Assembly: GCA_937921305.1 (NCBI GenBank)
Contig: CAKZSU010000009.1
Span: 1-40,098 of the forward strand
Source of the DNA: an uncultured Patescibacteria group bacterium
GTDB taxonomy: Bacteria; Patescibacteriota; Microgenomatia; UBA10105; UBA927
DNA: 40,098 nucleotides
Direction: 5' to 3'
Shown in pieces: positions 19,999-28,112 of this stretch (position 1 is the stretch's first letter; every line of letters begins with the position of its first letter). The translations under genes and the position numbers were made by a program. The notes beneath the pieces are model-generated. The model saw nothing but the letters and a program-made list of their open reading frames with translations, did not search any database and had not been told where the DNA came from.

Positions 19999-20295
19999 TT
20001 TCATGATATTTATCTATCTATTTGAGGTTAATGCGCGATATATCGACGCGGTTGAAGACATATTTGCATCTGTAGAGCAAGGAACAATGAATGCCGTGAC
20101 TTCTGTAATTTCTGTGATTGAGGCGTTGTCCACTCAAAATATACCGAGGATCGGCGGGTTCGTGAATATATTGCGTGATTTTTCTATGAATTGAACGGAT
20201 TAACGATCATTCACGCGAACGCATCCTACTTTCTTACGAATGATCGAAAGTTAGCATCGTTGAACATTCAAGATGTTCCTCTTGGGATGCTGTAG
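19976..20295 (+). pseudogene. PIN-domain (VapC-like) toxin, frameshifted and internally deleted
   Basis: From ATG 19976: MREVITLDFMIFIYLFEVNA and DAVEDIFASVEQG, the N-terminus of PIN ribonucleases with the first catalytic Asp, then VISVIEALSTQ. Near 20135 the coding frame shifts to YTEDRRVREYIA, meets a stop, continues FFYELNGLTIIHAN, and jumps to YFLTNDRKLASLNIQDV before TAG 20293. About 30 residues containing the middle acidic ligands (region usually like RTPDAIHLATA) are missing. The toxin cannot be active. It is the decayed partner of the antitoxin just upstream and ends 11 bases before the convergent sortase gene. Confidence 0.8.
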
Positions 20296-20306
20296 GGTCT
20301 TATTTC

Positions 20307-21110
20307 TTATCCTTCCACATCCACAAGGTCGGCGAAGATGAGAAGGCGTTGGTAGAGTGTTCCCGGTGGCCAGCAGGTTTGCAAGATGAGTTGCCGTTTC
20401 CCTGTGATTGGAAGGAGGTAGGAGGTATCCCGTGGTTGGACGATTTCTCTGCTTTTGTATTCATAGATATACCGTTTTTCCTTGTAGATAACGACGATTT
20501 TATCCCCGTGTTCGAGGTTTTTAACGGTGTAGAAAATTGCGTTAAGATCCTTCACAAACCATTCATAATTTGTTGAATGGGCGAAAAGGTAGGTGGCGCC
20601 GTCTTGATTGGGGAAGTACGAAGTTTTCGCGTGCGCGACGCCTTGCAAAAGAACGGGGGTGTATTCTTTTGAGTTCAAGGGGTCAACCGACGCGATAATC
20701 GGCGCGTTGATGCCAAGGCGAGGGATGATAATCGAAAATTCTGTGCTCACTGGTTCGATTTCTTTGCCATCTGGACCGACGAGCGGGGTATAGACAATCG
20801 GAACCGCAGGAGGTAAGGGAATTGCTGGTTCGACAATTTCTGTGATTTTCTGTTGAATCTGTTTTTTTGCGTAGAACGTTTCAAATCGAAGCTGAGGAAG
20901 AATGGCAATGATCGCCCCAAGAACGGCGGTAGCGATCATGCTCATCCCAAGAATTTTTCTTCCACTTCTACCAGTTTGTCTTTCTTCATTCTGACGCGTG
21001 GCGATTTTTGGGAGAATGAGATTGATCGTTGATAGCGTGAATGGGGCATGATGCGTTATTTTCTTGCCAATATACGATTGCATGAGGAGCGTAAACGATC
21101 TCGCTTGCAT
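20307..21110 (-). CDS. Sortase (membrane-anchored transpeptidase)
   Basis: 267 residues from ATG 21110. This start is preferred over the ATG at 21146 because a TTGATT-17-TATAAT promoter ends seven bases before it. A cytosolic basic N-terminus and one membrane helix (ILGMSMIATAVLGAIIAIL, residues ~55-75) precede a linker and the sortase beta-barrel: IIIPRLGINAPII, the catalytic His in YLFAHSTNYEW, Cys in LQTCWPPGT and Arg in YQRLLIFA. All three catalytic residues are present. It probably joins LPKAG-type proteins such as its neighbour at 18818-19528 to the envelope or to each other. The subclass is uncertain (class E/D-like). Confidence 0.92.
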   Translation of the reverse strand: MQARSFTLLMQSYIGKKITHHAPFTLSTINLILPKIATRQNEERQTGRSGRKILGMSMIATAVLGAIIAILPQLRFETFYAKKQIQQKITEIVEPAIPLPPAVPIVYTPLVGPDGKEIEPVSTEFSIIIPRLGINAPIIASVDPLNSKEYTPVLLQGVAHAKTSYFPNQDGATYLFAHSTNYEWFVKDLNAIFYTVKNLEHGDKIVVIYKEKRYIYEYKSREIVQPRDTSYLLPITGKRQLILQTCWPPGTLYQRLLIFADLVDVEG

Positions 21111-21117
21111 GGAAGTT

Positions 21118-21146
21118 ATTATACCGAAATAGCCTATAGTAATCAA
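21118..21146 (-). promoter_or_regulatory. Promoter of the sortase gene, leaderless geometry
   Basis: TTGATT (21141-21146), 17-base spacer, TATAAT (21118-21123), then seven bases to the ATG at 21110. It decides the sortase start. Confidence 0.68.
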
Positions 21147-21168
21147 GTAGAGGAGGAAGATATTTTTA

Positions 21169-23256
21169 TTATAGATTCGATGTATTCTGAAAATTGTTTA
21201 TTCCATTCGAGCGTTGCTTGAAGATATTTTTTAAATATTCTATCGCTTTTCGTTGATTCCCTCCGGTTTTTATTTTCATAGGAATAGTTCCATCTTTTCC
21301 TAATCGTCCGTAGGTTGCCGCAAGATCCTGCCATTCTGGCACAAGGGCGGGACAGCCGATCACATTGTGTTGTGGATTCAAGACAGACACCATGACTGCG
21401 CCCACATTTTTCGTGGCAAAGCGTCCAAGGACTCTTTGCGATACCCACGCGTTGAGTCTCCACAACATTTTTGGAAGACGAAACACTTGTCGTACCGTTT
21501 CCGTGCTATCTTCTTCATGAGCCTGTTGAGAGAAAATGACGCGGGCTTTTTGCAGAGCTTCTATTACGTTTGGTTCTATAACAATTTTTCCATCTTTAAT
21601 GGACAACCATTCTTTAGGATTGTCCGGCAAGGCAAGATCGGTGACCGATACTTCCATCAATTGTTCGCTCAGGGATTTTTGATCGACGAGTGTTCCTTTG
21701 GTTTTTTGTCGAGCAATGCTTGCTTTTCGCGCGAGTTCCATATGCCGTTGCCCTTCAAGGATCGCGATGATGGTTCCTATCGTAAAAGATCTGTTTTAAT
21801 AGGATTTCCTTCATTGTCTACAATCGGTATTTTGTCATTTTTCAACAGGTCTCGAAGTTTTTGGATCCAAGTAGTTTTAACGTGACGGTATATTCTGTAT
21901 ATGGCGGGAGTGTCTCTGCGTCTTCTTCTGACGGAAGATTGTCATCTTCTTTGGTAATAAGGGGAATAAGCTGTAACGCATTGGTTTCTCCCCACGGCAT
22001 TTCTTTCATGAATTGTCCAACTATATGATCGGCAAGAGGAACGCCGTCGGTGGTTGTATGGTCGGAGATACCAGATACATAAATCTCGCCATTGTTATAT
22101 CGAAAGATTGTTATTGATAAGGGCGTTAATTGTTTCATAGAATGGTGGCGAATGCGGCACTGTTCAGGATTGTTCATAAACGCTATCTGCGATCCTGGTC
22201 CATCTTGGGTAACATCAATAATCTGAATCGTTATGTTTCGACTTGCTTGTCTTTGTTCTAATTGTTTTCGGGCTTCCGCCAACGACGAGCAAGAAAAAGA
22301 CACAACATCGATGCGCGGAGGGAAGATTGAGTGGAGATTGCCTGATTCGTCCCTTTGTATGCCGAGCAGAACCCTTACAGGAACGCTGTCTATCGTATAT
22401 ATGTGTTCTTCTTCCTGTCCATGATTGTTGTTTTTCCAATGTTCTCGCTCGAGTCTATATGGCACCCCTCTTAGAAGAACGCGTCGCAGTGTTTCTTCGG
22501 CGTTTTTCATGAATGTTTTTATGTCTTCTTGATTGTTGTGTATTCGTTTGATTCCGCCTTCTGTTGAAAATCTTTCAGCTGGATTGTTCAAGATACGTCT
22601 TGAGAATTCTCTCCAGTGAAATTTGTCATACAGCGCCAACGCGGCAAGTTTTGCATGGACGATTTGGTCTGAGAGTATTTGTTGAATTTCTGGAGGGATT
22701 GATCGACCATTAAAGTCAACATTTGAAAGATCGTCTGACGAAAGAAGATCTTGTAAGAGTTGTTCTTTGGTTTTTTCAAGAAATAGTCCTTGTTCATGCA
22801 ATGTATTCGCTGGTTCGGTAAGGAGCTGAAAAAATGATTCTTCCGCTCTTTGAATTCTTTTTTTCAATAGAACCTTTGGTTTTTCTTGAATGTTCCCATT
22901 GAGTACATATGGGAGATGGTTCGATTCTGTAGTCTTTGCAGAGGCGTCTATATTCTTCCATCGCGTCTTGGTATACATGAAAGTAACGTCTTTTCTCTTT
23001 GTGTCCAAGCAATCGGAGCATCTCGTGTTGGATCTTTGTCAGATGAAGTAAAATGTTTAGTCTTCTTGTATAGGAAGTTCGAGATCGTCCTTTTGGTTCT
23101 TCAACAGAAATACGTGTATGTTTCTTCTGGTCTGCCATGGAATACGCGTTCCGCGAGTCTTATGAATGGATTTCTTTCTTGTTTTTGTGTTGGAATGGAA
23201 GGCTGCTCTTGACTATTGATGAGAGAAGATTGTTGCGATTCTTGTTGTTCGGTCAT
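21169..23256 (-). pseudogene. Decayed ~695-codon gene of unknown function, about four frameshifts
   Basis: Consecutive minus-strand frames join into one protein-like product. Segment 1: ATG 23256, MTEQQESQQSSLIN to IRLAERVFHGRPEETY, stop 23101. Segment 2: ISVEEPKGRSRTS, LNILLHLTKIQHEMLRLLG to YRIEPSP (to ~22910). Segment 3: LPYVLNGNIQEKP to YTEYTVTLK (to ~21870). Segment 4: TTWIQKLRDLLKNDKIPIVD and NEGNPIKTDL (to ~21795). Segment 5: TIGTIIAILEGQRHMELARKA to stop 21169. Each junction continues the protein with no spacer. Neighbouring genes are intact, so general sequencing error is less likely. The product appears soluble, helical at the N-terminus, with no family recognised. Segments 3 and 5 alone could still make 388- and 190-residue peptides. 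Confidence 0.72.
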
Positions 23257-23320
23257 GAAGACGATTTTATCGTATTTGAATCTATTTATCTCTACTGTTT
23301 TAGATAAATGACGAGATTAG

Positions 23321-23692
23321 TTATGCGCTTGCGCTTGCTTGCCAAACGATTTTGAGTTTGCCCGCGATTGCTCGTTTTGCAAGGTCTTCTGCTTCTTGAT
23401 ATTTTCCTTGGTGTATGTATGTAGAAACAGTGTTTCTGATTTTTTGCATAACGTTTTTGTCATAATCGCGGATGATTGGAAGCACAATTGGCGAAAGTTC
23501 GGTGAACTGGTCGTCGAGTTTGAAAATTGCTTGATAGAGTTCGTGAAAGTCCATGCCAGGTTTTATGGTGTCAAGCACATGTTGGGCAATCGCCTGACTT
23601 CGTTCTTCGGTCATGGTGCCGTCGGCAAGTTTTTGTTTGATAAGTTCAATAACTTTGAGTTCAACATCTTGTCGAAGATCGTCTGGGGTCAT
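23321..23692 (-). CDS. Conserved Patescibacteria-type protein, helical, unknown function
   Basis: 123 residues, all predicted helix: MTPDDLRQDVELKVIELIKQ, ERSQAIAQHVLDTIKPGM, LDDQFTELSPIVLPIIRDYD, and a C-terminal HQGKYQEAEDLAKRAI helix-turn that resembles a TPR unit. I believe similar short proteins occur widely in Patescibacteria, but that is memory, not a search. No signal peptide or membrane segment. It is upstream of the decayed gene at 21169-23256 on the same strand, 64 bases away, and may have formed an operon with it. Confidence 0.72.
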   Translation of the reverse strand: MTPDDLRQDVELKVIELIKQKLADGTMTEERSQAIAQHVLDTIKPGMDFHELYQAIFKLDDQFTELSPIVLPIIRDYDKNVMQKIRNTVSTYIHQGKYQEAEDLAKRAIAGKLKIVWQASASA

Positions 23693-24009
23693 GGTTCTAG
23701 TATTCTGTGTTCCTGTTCATCCGTCAAGAGATAATATTTTTATATAGATTAATATATTATTATATATATTTAATTATTTTATAGCACGAGATATAATTGA
23801 GTATTCGTTTCTTGTCATTCTCAATTCAGAATAGTGTTGTGCTTAATGTGTTTCAGCATCTTGGATCGACACGAAAAAAGAGCTGCCTTTCTTAAGATTC
23901 CCCAGATCCTGAAATACATTCAGGATGACAGGATGGAGTTCAGGATGACAAGGGTTTCTTTCCCTTGTCTGAGAGGATGGGGATGCGGTATCATATAAGC
24001 CTAAGCCTT
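23693..24009. other. Intergenic region upstream of the M16 gene, with repeat element
   Basis: 317 bases. The first half is AT-rich (23730-23790). The second half holds the dispersed-type repeat at 23902-23967 and the TATAAG at 23994-23999 that may serve the M16 gene. Confidence 0.5.
23902..23967. repeat. Palindromic intergenic repeat (AGATCCTGAA / TTCAGGATGACA type)
   Basis: TTCAGGATGACA occurs twice, at 23919-23930 and 23939-23950, and CCTGAA (23908-23913) pairs with TTCAGG (23919-23924). A further hairpin CAAGGG/CCCTTG (23949-23954, 23962-23967) follows with a T-rich loop. Words of this kind recur between genes in many unrelated bacteria. A single element is visible in this window. Confidence 0.65.
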
Positions 24010-25299
24010 ATGGACACTCCGTATCAACGGATTCTTCTTCCAAACAGTGTTCGGTTATTACTCATTCCGATGCCGGGGATTAATAGCGTTGCCACAAGCG
24101 TGATGGTAGGCGTGGGAAGCAGATACGAAGATCGGTCAATCAACGGCATTTCTCATTTTTTGGAACACATGGTGTTCAAAGGGACAGAGAAATATCCGAC
24201 GACAGACGATGTGAATATCATTGAGCGACAAGGAGGTCTTCAGAATGCGTATACCGATATTGATGTCACAAACTATCACAACAAGGTTCTTGCGTCTGAT
24301 TGGGAGGTGGGGTTGGAGATTAATAAAGAGTTGGCAATCCGTCCATTGTTGGAAGAACGATATGTTGAGAAAGAGCGGGATGTGATTTTAGAAGAAATGA
24401 AGCGATACGATGACGAGCCAGCGGCGAAAGTGGAAGAGTTGTATCATACGATGTTGTATCGCGGGACGAAGCTTGGTATGCGAATCATCGGAGAAGTAGA
24501 TTCCCTTCGCGCGATCGACGCGAAAGCGCTTCGCGCGTACCATGCGCGGTGGTATACGCCGAATCGGATCGTTGTTGTGGTTGCCGGGGCGATTGGCGGT
24601 CAGGAACAGGCAATTCAAGATCGTGTGATGGAGTGGTTTGGGTCGCTTCCCGCTTCTAGCGAGCAGTCTCATGGTATCGAGTATGTGACCGATACGCAAC
24701 GTGAGTCTCGATTTGAGTCGATAGTCAAGCCAGACGCGCAACAAGCGCATATTGAACTCGGCGTTCGAACATTTCCGCGAGGAAGTGAGGAGCGATTCGC
24801 GTGGTCTGTGTTTAATTTGCTAATGGGTGTATCCTTTACTTCGCGGTTATTCCGAGAGATTCGAGAACAACGAGGACTGTGTTACCACATTCGATCATCA
24901 TCGGATCAGTGGATCGATGTGGGAACGTGGTCGATCTATGCCGGCGTGGCGACTGAGAAAGTTCAGGAAGCGGTTCAGGCGATTATCGATGAGCTTCGGA
25001 AGGTTGTTCAGGACGGGGTAACGGAGGAAGAAGTCGCGATCGCAAAAAAGCGGTTGAAAACTATGATTGCGTTTCAATCGGAAGATCCTGAATTTCAAAA
25101 TGAATATTATGGAAGACAAGAAGTGTTCAATCAGGAGTTGTTGATGCTTGACGAGTATCTAAAAAAGATTGAACGCGTGACAAAAGAAGACATTGATTGC
25201 CTGACAAGGCGATACATCGTGACGAATACATTGAATCTCGCGCTTGTTTGGAGCGGCGGCGAGACGGATAAAATTCAGGAAGCGTTAAAGATATTTTAA
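24010..25299 (+). CDS. M16-family zinc protease (pitrilysin/processing-peptidase type)
   Basis: 429 residues from ATG 24010; ATGs at 23977 and 23983 are alternatives but lie directly after the repeat element and add residues not typical of the family. The inverted zinc motif HFLEH is in ISHFLEHMVFKGTEKYP near residue 57 and the distal Glu ligand in ERDVILEEMKRYDDEP near residue 133. The C-terminal half has the paired M16C fold with SFTSRLFREIREQRGLCYHI. Length matches single-unit bacterial M16 proteases that act on peptides or unfolded proteins. A TATAAG ends ten bases before the chosen ATG. The next gene starts 14 bases downstream. Confidence 0.93.
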   Translation: MDTPYQRILLPNSVRLLLIPMPGINSVATSVMVGVGSRYEDRSINGISHFLEHMVFKGTEKYPTTDDVNIIERQGGLQNAYTDIDVTNYHNKVLASDWEVGLEINKELAIRPLLEERYVEKERDVILEEMKRYDDEPAAKVEELYHTMLYRGTKLGMRIIGEVDSLRAIDAKALRAYHARWYTPNRIVVVVAGAIGGQEQAIQDRVMEWFGSLPASSEQSHGIEYVTDTQRESRFESIVKPDAQQAHIELGVRTFPRGSEERFAWSVFNLLMGVSFTSRLFREIREQRGLCYHIRSSSDQWIDVGTWSIYAGVATEKVQEAVQAIIDELRKVVQDGVTEEEVAIAKKRLKTMIAFQSEDPEFQNEYYGRQEVFNQELLMLDEYLKKIERVTKEDIDCLTRRYIVTNTLNLALVWSGGETDKIQEALKIF

Positions 25300-25313
25300 G
25301 GTATAGTAGAATA

Positions 25314-25970
25314 ATGGCAGAGTATTCTTTTTCTTCTCATGAATATATTTTTCATGTCCAAGATTGGCGAGATATCACAATAGGCATAGAACAGTATATT
25401 GCTAGTTTGTCTGATGGGCATCATGTTATCCGAGTTTCGTATGAACGCGATGTATTAGCATACAGTATTAAGTATTTCTATGGGAAGACATGTAGTCTTA
25501 CTGATGAAACGGCGAATCTTGAGGTGTTGCGAGTAGATCGGTACACAGGAAGTATTCCGTCGTTTCGAACGCAACCGCTTCAAGAAGAAAGAAGATATAT
25601 TCAAGAACAGTATCTAACCGTTCTTCAGCAAGGGGTATTGACTGCTGAAATGCAGAGTTATGTTCGAGGAGAGCGAGCAACCTATGTTTCGCCGAGCAAA
25701 CTTCTTGTCCCTTTTATAAAAAAAGTAGCTCCTGCAAAACTTTTTGGCGGTTTCTTCAGTCTTTGGCAATCCGGTGAGATGGGGAGTAATTACTCAGCAT
25801 ATCAAGACGCGTATCGAGCATTTTCTGACACTGGTATGTCTGAAGAAGAACGAAGAAACACTGCCGCCGCATCCACGATTACGGGAAAGGCACTTCAATC
25901 GCTTCGGTGTGTTCCTGTCTATGTTTCTGATAAAGGATCGTATATCGCGGCGCTTTTCAAAAAACAATAA
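25314..25970 (+). CDS. Unknown protein following the M16 protease
   Basis: 218 residues, soluble-looking, no signal peptide. Visible elements: FHVQDWRDITIGIEQYIA at the N-terminus, a Gly/Tyr-containing centre (FGGFFSLWQSGEMGSNYSAY) and a C-terminal strand CVPVYVSDKGSYIAALFKK. No family recognised. The 14-base gap to the M16 gene suggests co-transcription; a TATAGT six bases before its ATG could add its own leaderless promoter. ndk follows 64 bases later. Confidence 0.68.
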   Translation: MAEYSFSSHEYIFHVQDWRDITIGIEQYIASLSDGHHVIRVSYERDVLAYSIKYFYGKTCSLTDETANLEVLRVDRYTGSIPSFRTQPLQEERRYIQEQYLTVLQQGVLTAEMQSYVRGERATYVSPSKLLVPFIKKVAPAKLFGGFFSLWQSGEMGSNYSAYQDAYRAFSDTGMSEEERRNTAAASTITGKALQSLRCVPVYVSDKGSYIAALFKKQ

Positions 25971-26020
25971 GTGATTTAAAATCTAGAAAGAGCTCAAGTT
26001 TGCTTGATAAAAAAAGAAGA

Positions 26021-26026
26021 AAGGAG
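26021..26026 (+). promoter_or_regulatory. Shine-Dalgarno site of ndk
   Basis: AAGGAG eight bases before the ATG at 26035. It is the clearest ribosome binding site in the window and shows that the anti-Shine-Dalgarno mode is used by some genes. Confidence 0.8.
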
Positions 26027-26034
26027 AATTTTAT

Positions 26035-26454
26035 ATGTTCGAAAGAACTGTCGTTCTTATTAAACCAGACGGTATGAAAAAGCGGGTGATTGGAGAAATT
26101 ATCGCGAGATTTGAAAAAGCTGAGTTGTCGATTGTTGGATTGAAGATGGTTCAATTAAATCAGAATATTCTTGATCAATGGTACGCGCATCACAAAGATA
26201 AACCATTTTTTCCTGAATTATCATCCTTTATGATGTCGTCTCCAGTGGTAGCGATGATCGTGGCTGGCGAGGGCGCGATACAAAAAGTGTTTGATATCTG
26301 CGGTCCCACCGATCCAGCAGAAGCGTATCCAGGGACGATTCGGCGAGATTTTGGCGAGTCGAAAGGGAAGAATGTGGTGCATCGATCTGATTCTCTTGAG
26401 GCTGCGGAGAAGGAGATTGGATTGTTGTTTTCTGACGATGAAGTCTTTGCGTAA
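26035..26454 (+). CDS. ndk: Nucleoside diphosphate kinase
   Basis: Transfers the gamma phosphate of ATP to nucleoside diphosphates through a phospho-His intermediate. 139 residues, normal length. ERTVVLIKPDGMKKRVIGEI at the N-terminus, then MMSSPVVAMIVAGEGAI, the GPTDPAEAYPGTIRRDFG loop, and the active-site His in KNVVHRSDS. All key residues are visible. Its TAA abuts the stop codon of the convergent maf gene with no base between them. Confidence 0.97.
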   Translation: MFERTVVLIKPDGMKKRVIGEIIARFEKAELSIVGLKMVQLNQNILDQWYAHHKDKPFFPELSSFMMSSPVVAMIVAGEGAIQKVFDICGPTDPAEAYPGTIRRDFGESKGKNVVHRSDSLEAAEKEIGLLFSDDEVFA

Positions 26455-27120
26455 TTAGAGAATGCTTTTAGGAAGTGTGATAATATCGTAGGCTTTAAAA
26501 ATTGGGAGCAAAATTTCGAGCGGAAGACCGATGACATTCGTATATGATCCATCGATTTTTGTAATGAGATCCCACGGTGTTTCCGAGAGCGCGTACCCTG
26601 CGGAAAATCGAGTAAAATCATAACGAGAGACATACAGGTCAAGATCTGTTGCGTTCATTTTTCGGAGCGTCACTTTTGTTTCGGCAGTTTTATTCCATCG
26701 TTTGACCTCTTTTCCTTGATCGAACAGAACAATTGAAACGGCGGTAATTACGGTGTGCGTTTTACCCATGAGCGCTTTGATGATGTGTTTTGCGTGGTCT
26801 TTATTTTCTGCTTTTCCGTAGGCTTTTCTTGCATAGATCGCTTCGGTGTCTGCTGCAATAATAAGGTTTTTTGCCGTGGGTGAGAGTGAATACACGCCGG
26901 GATGATTGACAACTTCGTCCGCTTTTGCGATCGCGCGTCGTTGGAGCATCTTTATTGGGTCTTTATCGAGGATTGAGGATTCGTCTACATGGGTGATGAT
27001 GATTCGAAATCGTACGCCGAGTTTTTCTAAAATCGTTCGTCGTCCGATGGATTGGGAAGCAAGGATGATTTCTGTCGGCGGGATGACAGGTTCCTGCGGT
27101 TGTTTTGGAGAAAAATTCAT
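26455..27120 (-). CDS. maf: Maf-family nucleotide pyrophosphatase
   Basis: 221 residues. ILASQSIGRRTILEKLG matches the Maf phosphate-binding loop (ASxSPRR), with Ile-Gly in place of Pro. IIAADTEAI carries the catalytic Asp, and the C-terminal signature is GYALSETPWDLITKIDG then NVIGLPLE. Maf proteins hydrolyse non-canonical or canonical nucleoside triphosphates such as dTTP/UTP, acting in house-cleaning or septum control. A 17-residue Pro-rich N-terminal extension precedes the fold. An extended -10 (TGG-TATAAT) lies 11 bases before the ATG, leaving a leader of four or five bases. Confidence 0.9.
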   Translation of the reverse strand: MNFSPKQPQEPVIPPTEIILASQSIGRRTILEKLGVRFRIIITHVDESSILDKDPIKMLQRRAIAKADEVVNHPGVYSLSPTAKNLIIAADTEAIYARKAYGKAENKDHAKHIIKALMGKTHTVITAVSIVLFDQGKEVKRWNKTAETKVTLRKMNATDLDLYVSRYDFTRFSAGYALSETPWDLITKIDGSYTNVIGLPLEILLPIFKAYDIITLPKSIL

Positions 27121-27131
27121 AGATGAACATA

Positions 27132-27140
27132 ATTATACCA
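27132..27140 (-). promoter_or_regulatory. Extended -10 of maf
   Basis: TGG followed by TATAAT on the minus strand, 11 bases before the ATG at 27120. Near-leaderless transcript predicted. Confidence 0.55.
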
Positions 27141-27326
27141 CAATTTTTGCGAAAAATGATAGAAAAGCCGTTACATATTGTAAGCTCAGTTATTTCAATA
27201 CAAATATTCTGTCATTCCAATGTAATCTATCACATCATCTTGGATGAAAAAATTATTATTTTGAGGATAATTCAGGATCTAAGTTTAAGGAGGAATGAAA
27301 AAATGATGAGTTGAGTATTATTCCTC

Positions 27327-28046
27327 TCAACAATAGCGATAAGTGACGGGATGTTCATGTGTTGGTTTATGATTATAAGGAATCTGTTCAAGTCTTCCTA
27401 AAATACCTTCGATGTTAGTTGAATTTTCTGGTAGTTTACAAACTGCAATATCGTATGAGGTTGGAGGGTTTCCTCTTGGATTCCATTTCCATCCTTCCCG
27501 TGTTGTTGCTTCAATAAATCTTTTTCGATCTTCTTCGTTTGGCATAGCTTTTGCAAGAGGAAACGTATTGATGAGCAATACGCCACCTGGTTTAAGGAGT
27601 TGATTGCCTTGTACAAGTAGCGCGTTAATAGGATTATAAAGCCATATCGCGAGGTTGCTCCCAATGATGATATCAAATTGTTGCAGACCATGTTTTGTTG
27701 TATAGAGCTTCAGAAGATTATGAACATCGCCTTGTTTAAGATGTATTCCCGGGTGCATTTTCACGATTCTTGCTATTGTTTCTATTGGAGATTGAAGATC
27801 TATGCCGTAGACGTTTTTTACAGGAACAATCCCTGCAAGATCTTCTAAGAAATATCCTTCTCCAAAGCCAAGTTCAAGAACGGTTGTTTGTGGATTTGAT
27901 CGAACGCGATCTTCTATATAGTGTGTAACACTTAGTGTTCTTTCATTTGTCATCATTCCTATGATACTGGCAAAACGATCTTCGTATTCAAAAAGTCCAG
28001 TCATTTTATACTCTTTATATGGATAAGGATAATATTCATTTGACAT
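27327..28046 (-). CDS. SAM-dependent methyltransferase (class I)
   Basis: 239 residues. Motif I TTVLELGFGEGYFLEDLAG near residue 55, acidic motif II VYGIDLQSP, motif III region QGDVHNL, and IIIGSNLAIWLYNP followed by LLKPGGVLLINTFPL (motif post-III) form a typical class I fold. The substrate cannot be told. Asp after VYGI would bind the ribose of S-adenosylmethionine. It is divergent from the RSH-like gene 66 bases away and upstream of maf on the same strand. Confidence 0.85.
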   Translation of the reverse strand: MSNEYYPYPYKEYKMTGLFEYEDRFASIIGMMTNERTLSVTHYIEDRVRSNPQTTVLELGFGEGYFLEDLAGIVPVKNVYGIDLQSPIETIARIVKMHPGIHLKQGDVHNLLKLYTTKHGLQQFDIIIGSNLAIWLYNPINALLVQGNQLLKPGGVLLINTFPLAKAMPNEEDRKRFIEATTREGWKWNPRGNPPTSYDIAVCKLPENSTNIEGILGRLEQIPYNHKPTHEHPVTYRYC

Positions 28047-28099
28047 GATTTTATCTTAACGTATATTTGATCTTTTAAGATTTGTTTATACTTATAATT

Positions 28100-28105
28100 T
28101 ATAAT
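28100..28105 (+). promoter_or_regulatory. -10 box of the RSH-like gene, 7 bases before the ATG
   Basis: TATAAT with seven bases to the ATG at 28113; a second TATAAT lies at 28093-28098. Leaderless geometry. Confidence 0.55.
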
Positions 28106-28112
28106 CGATTAT

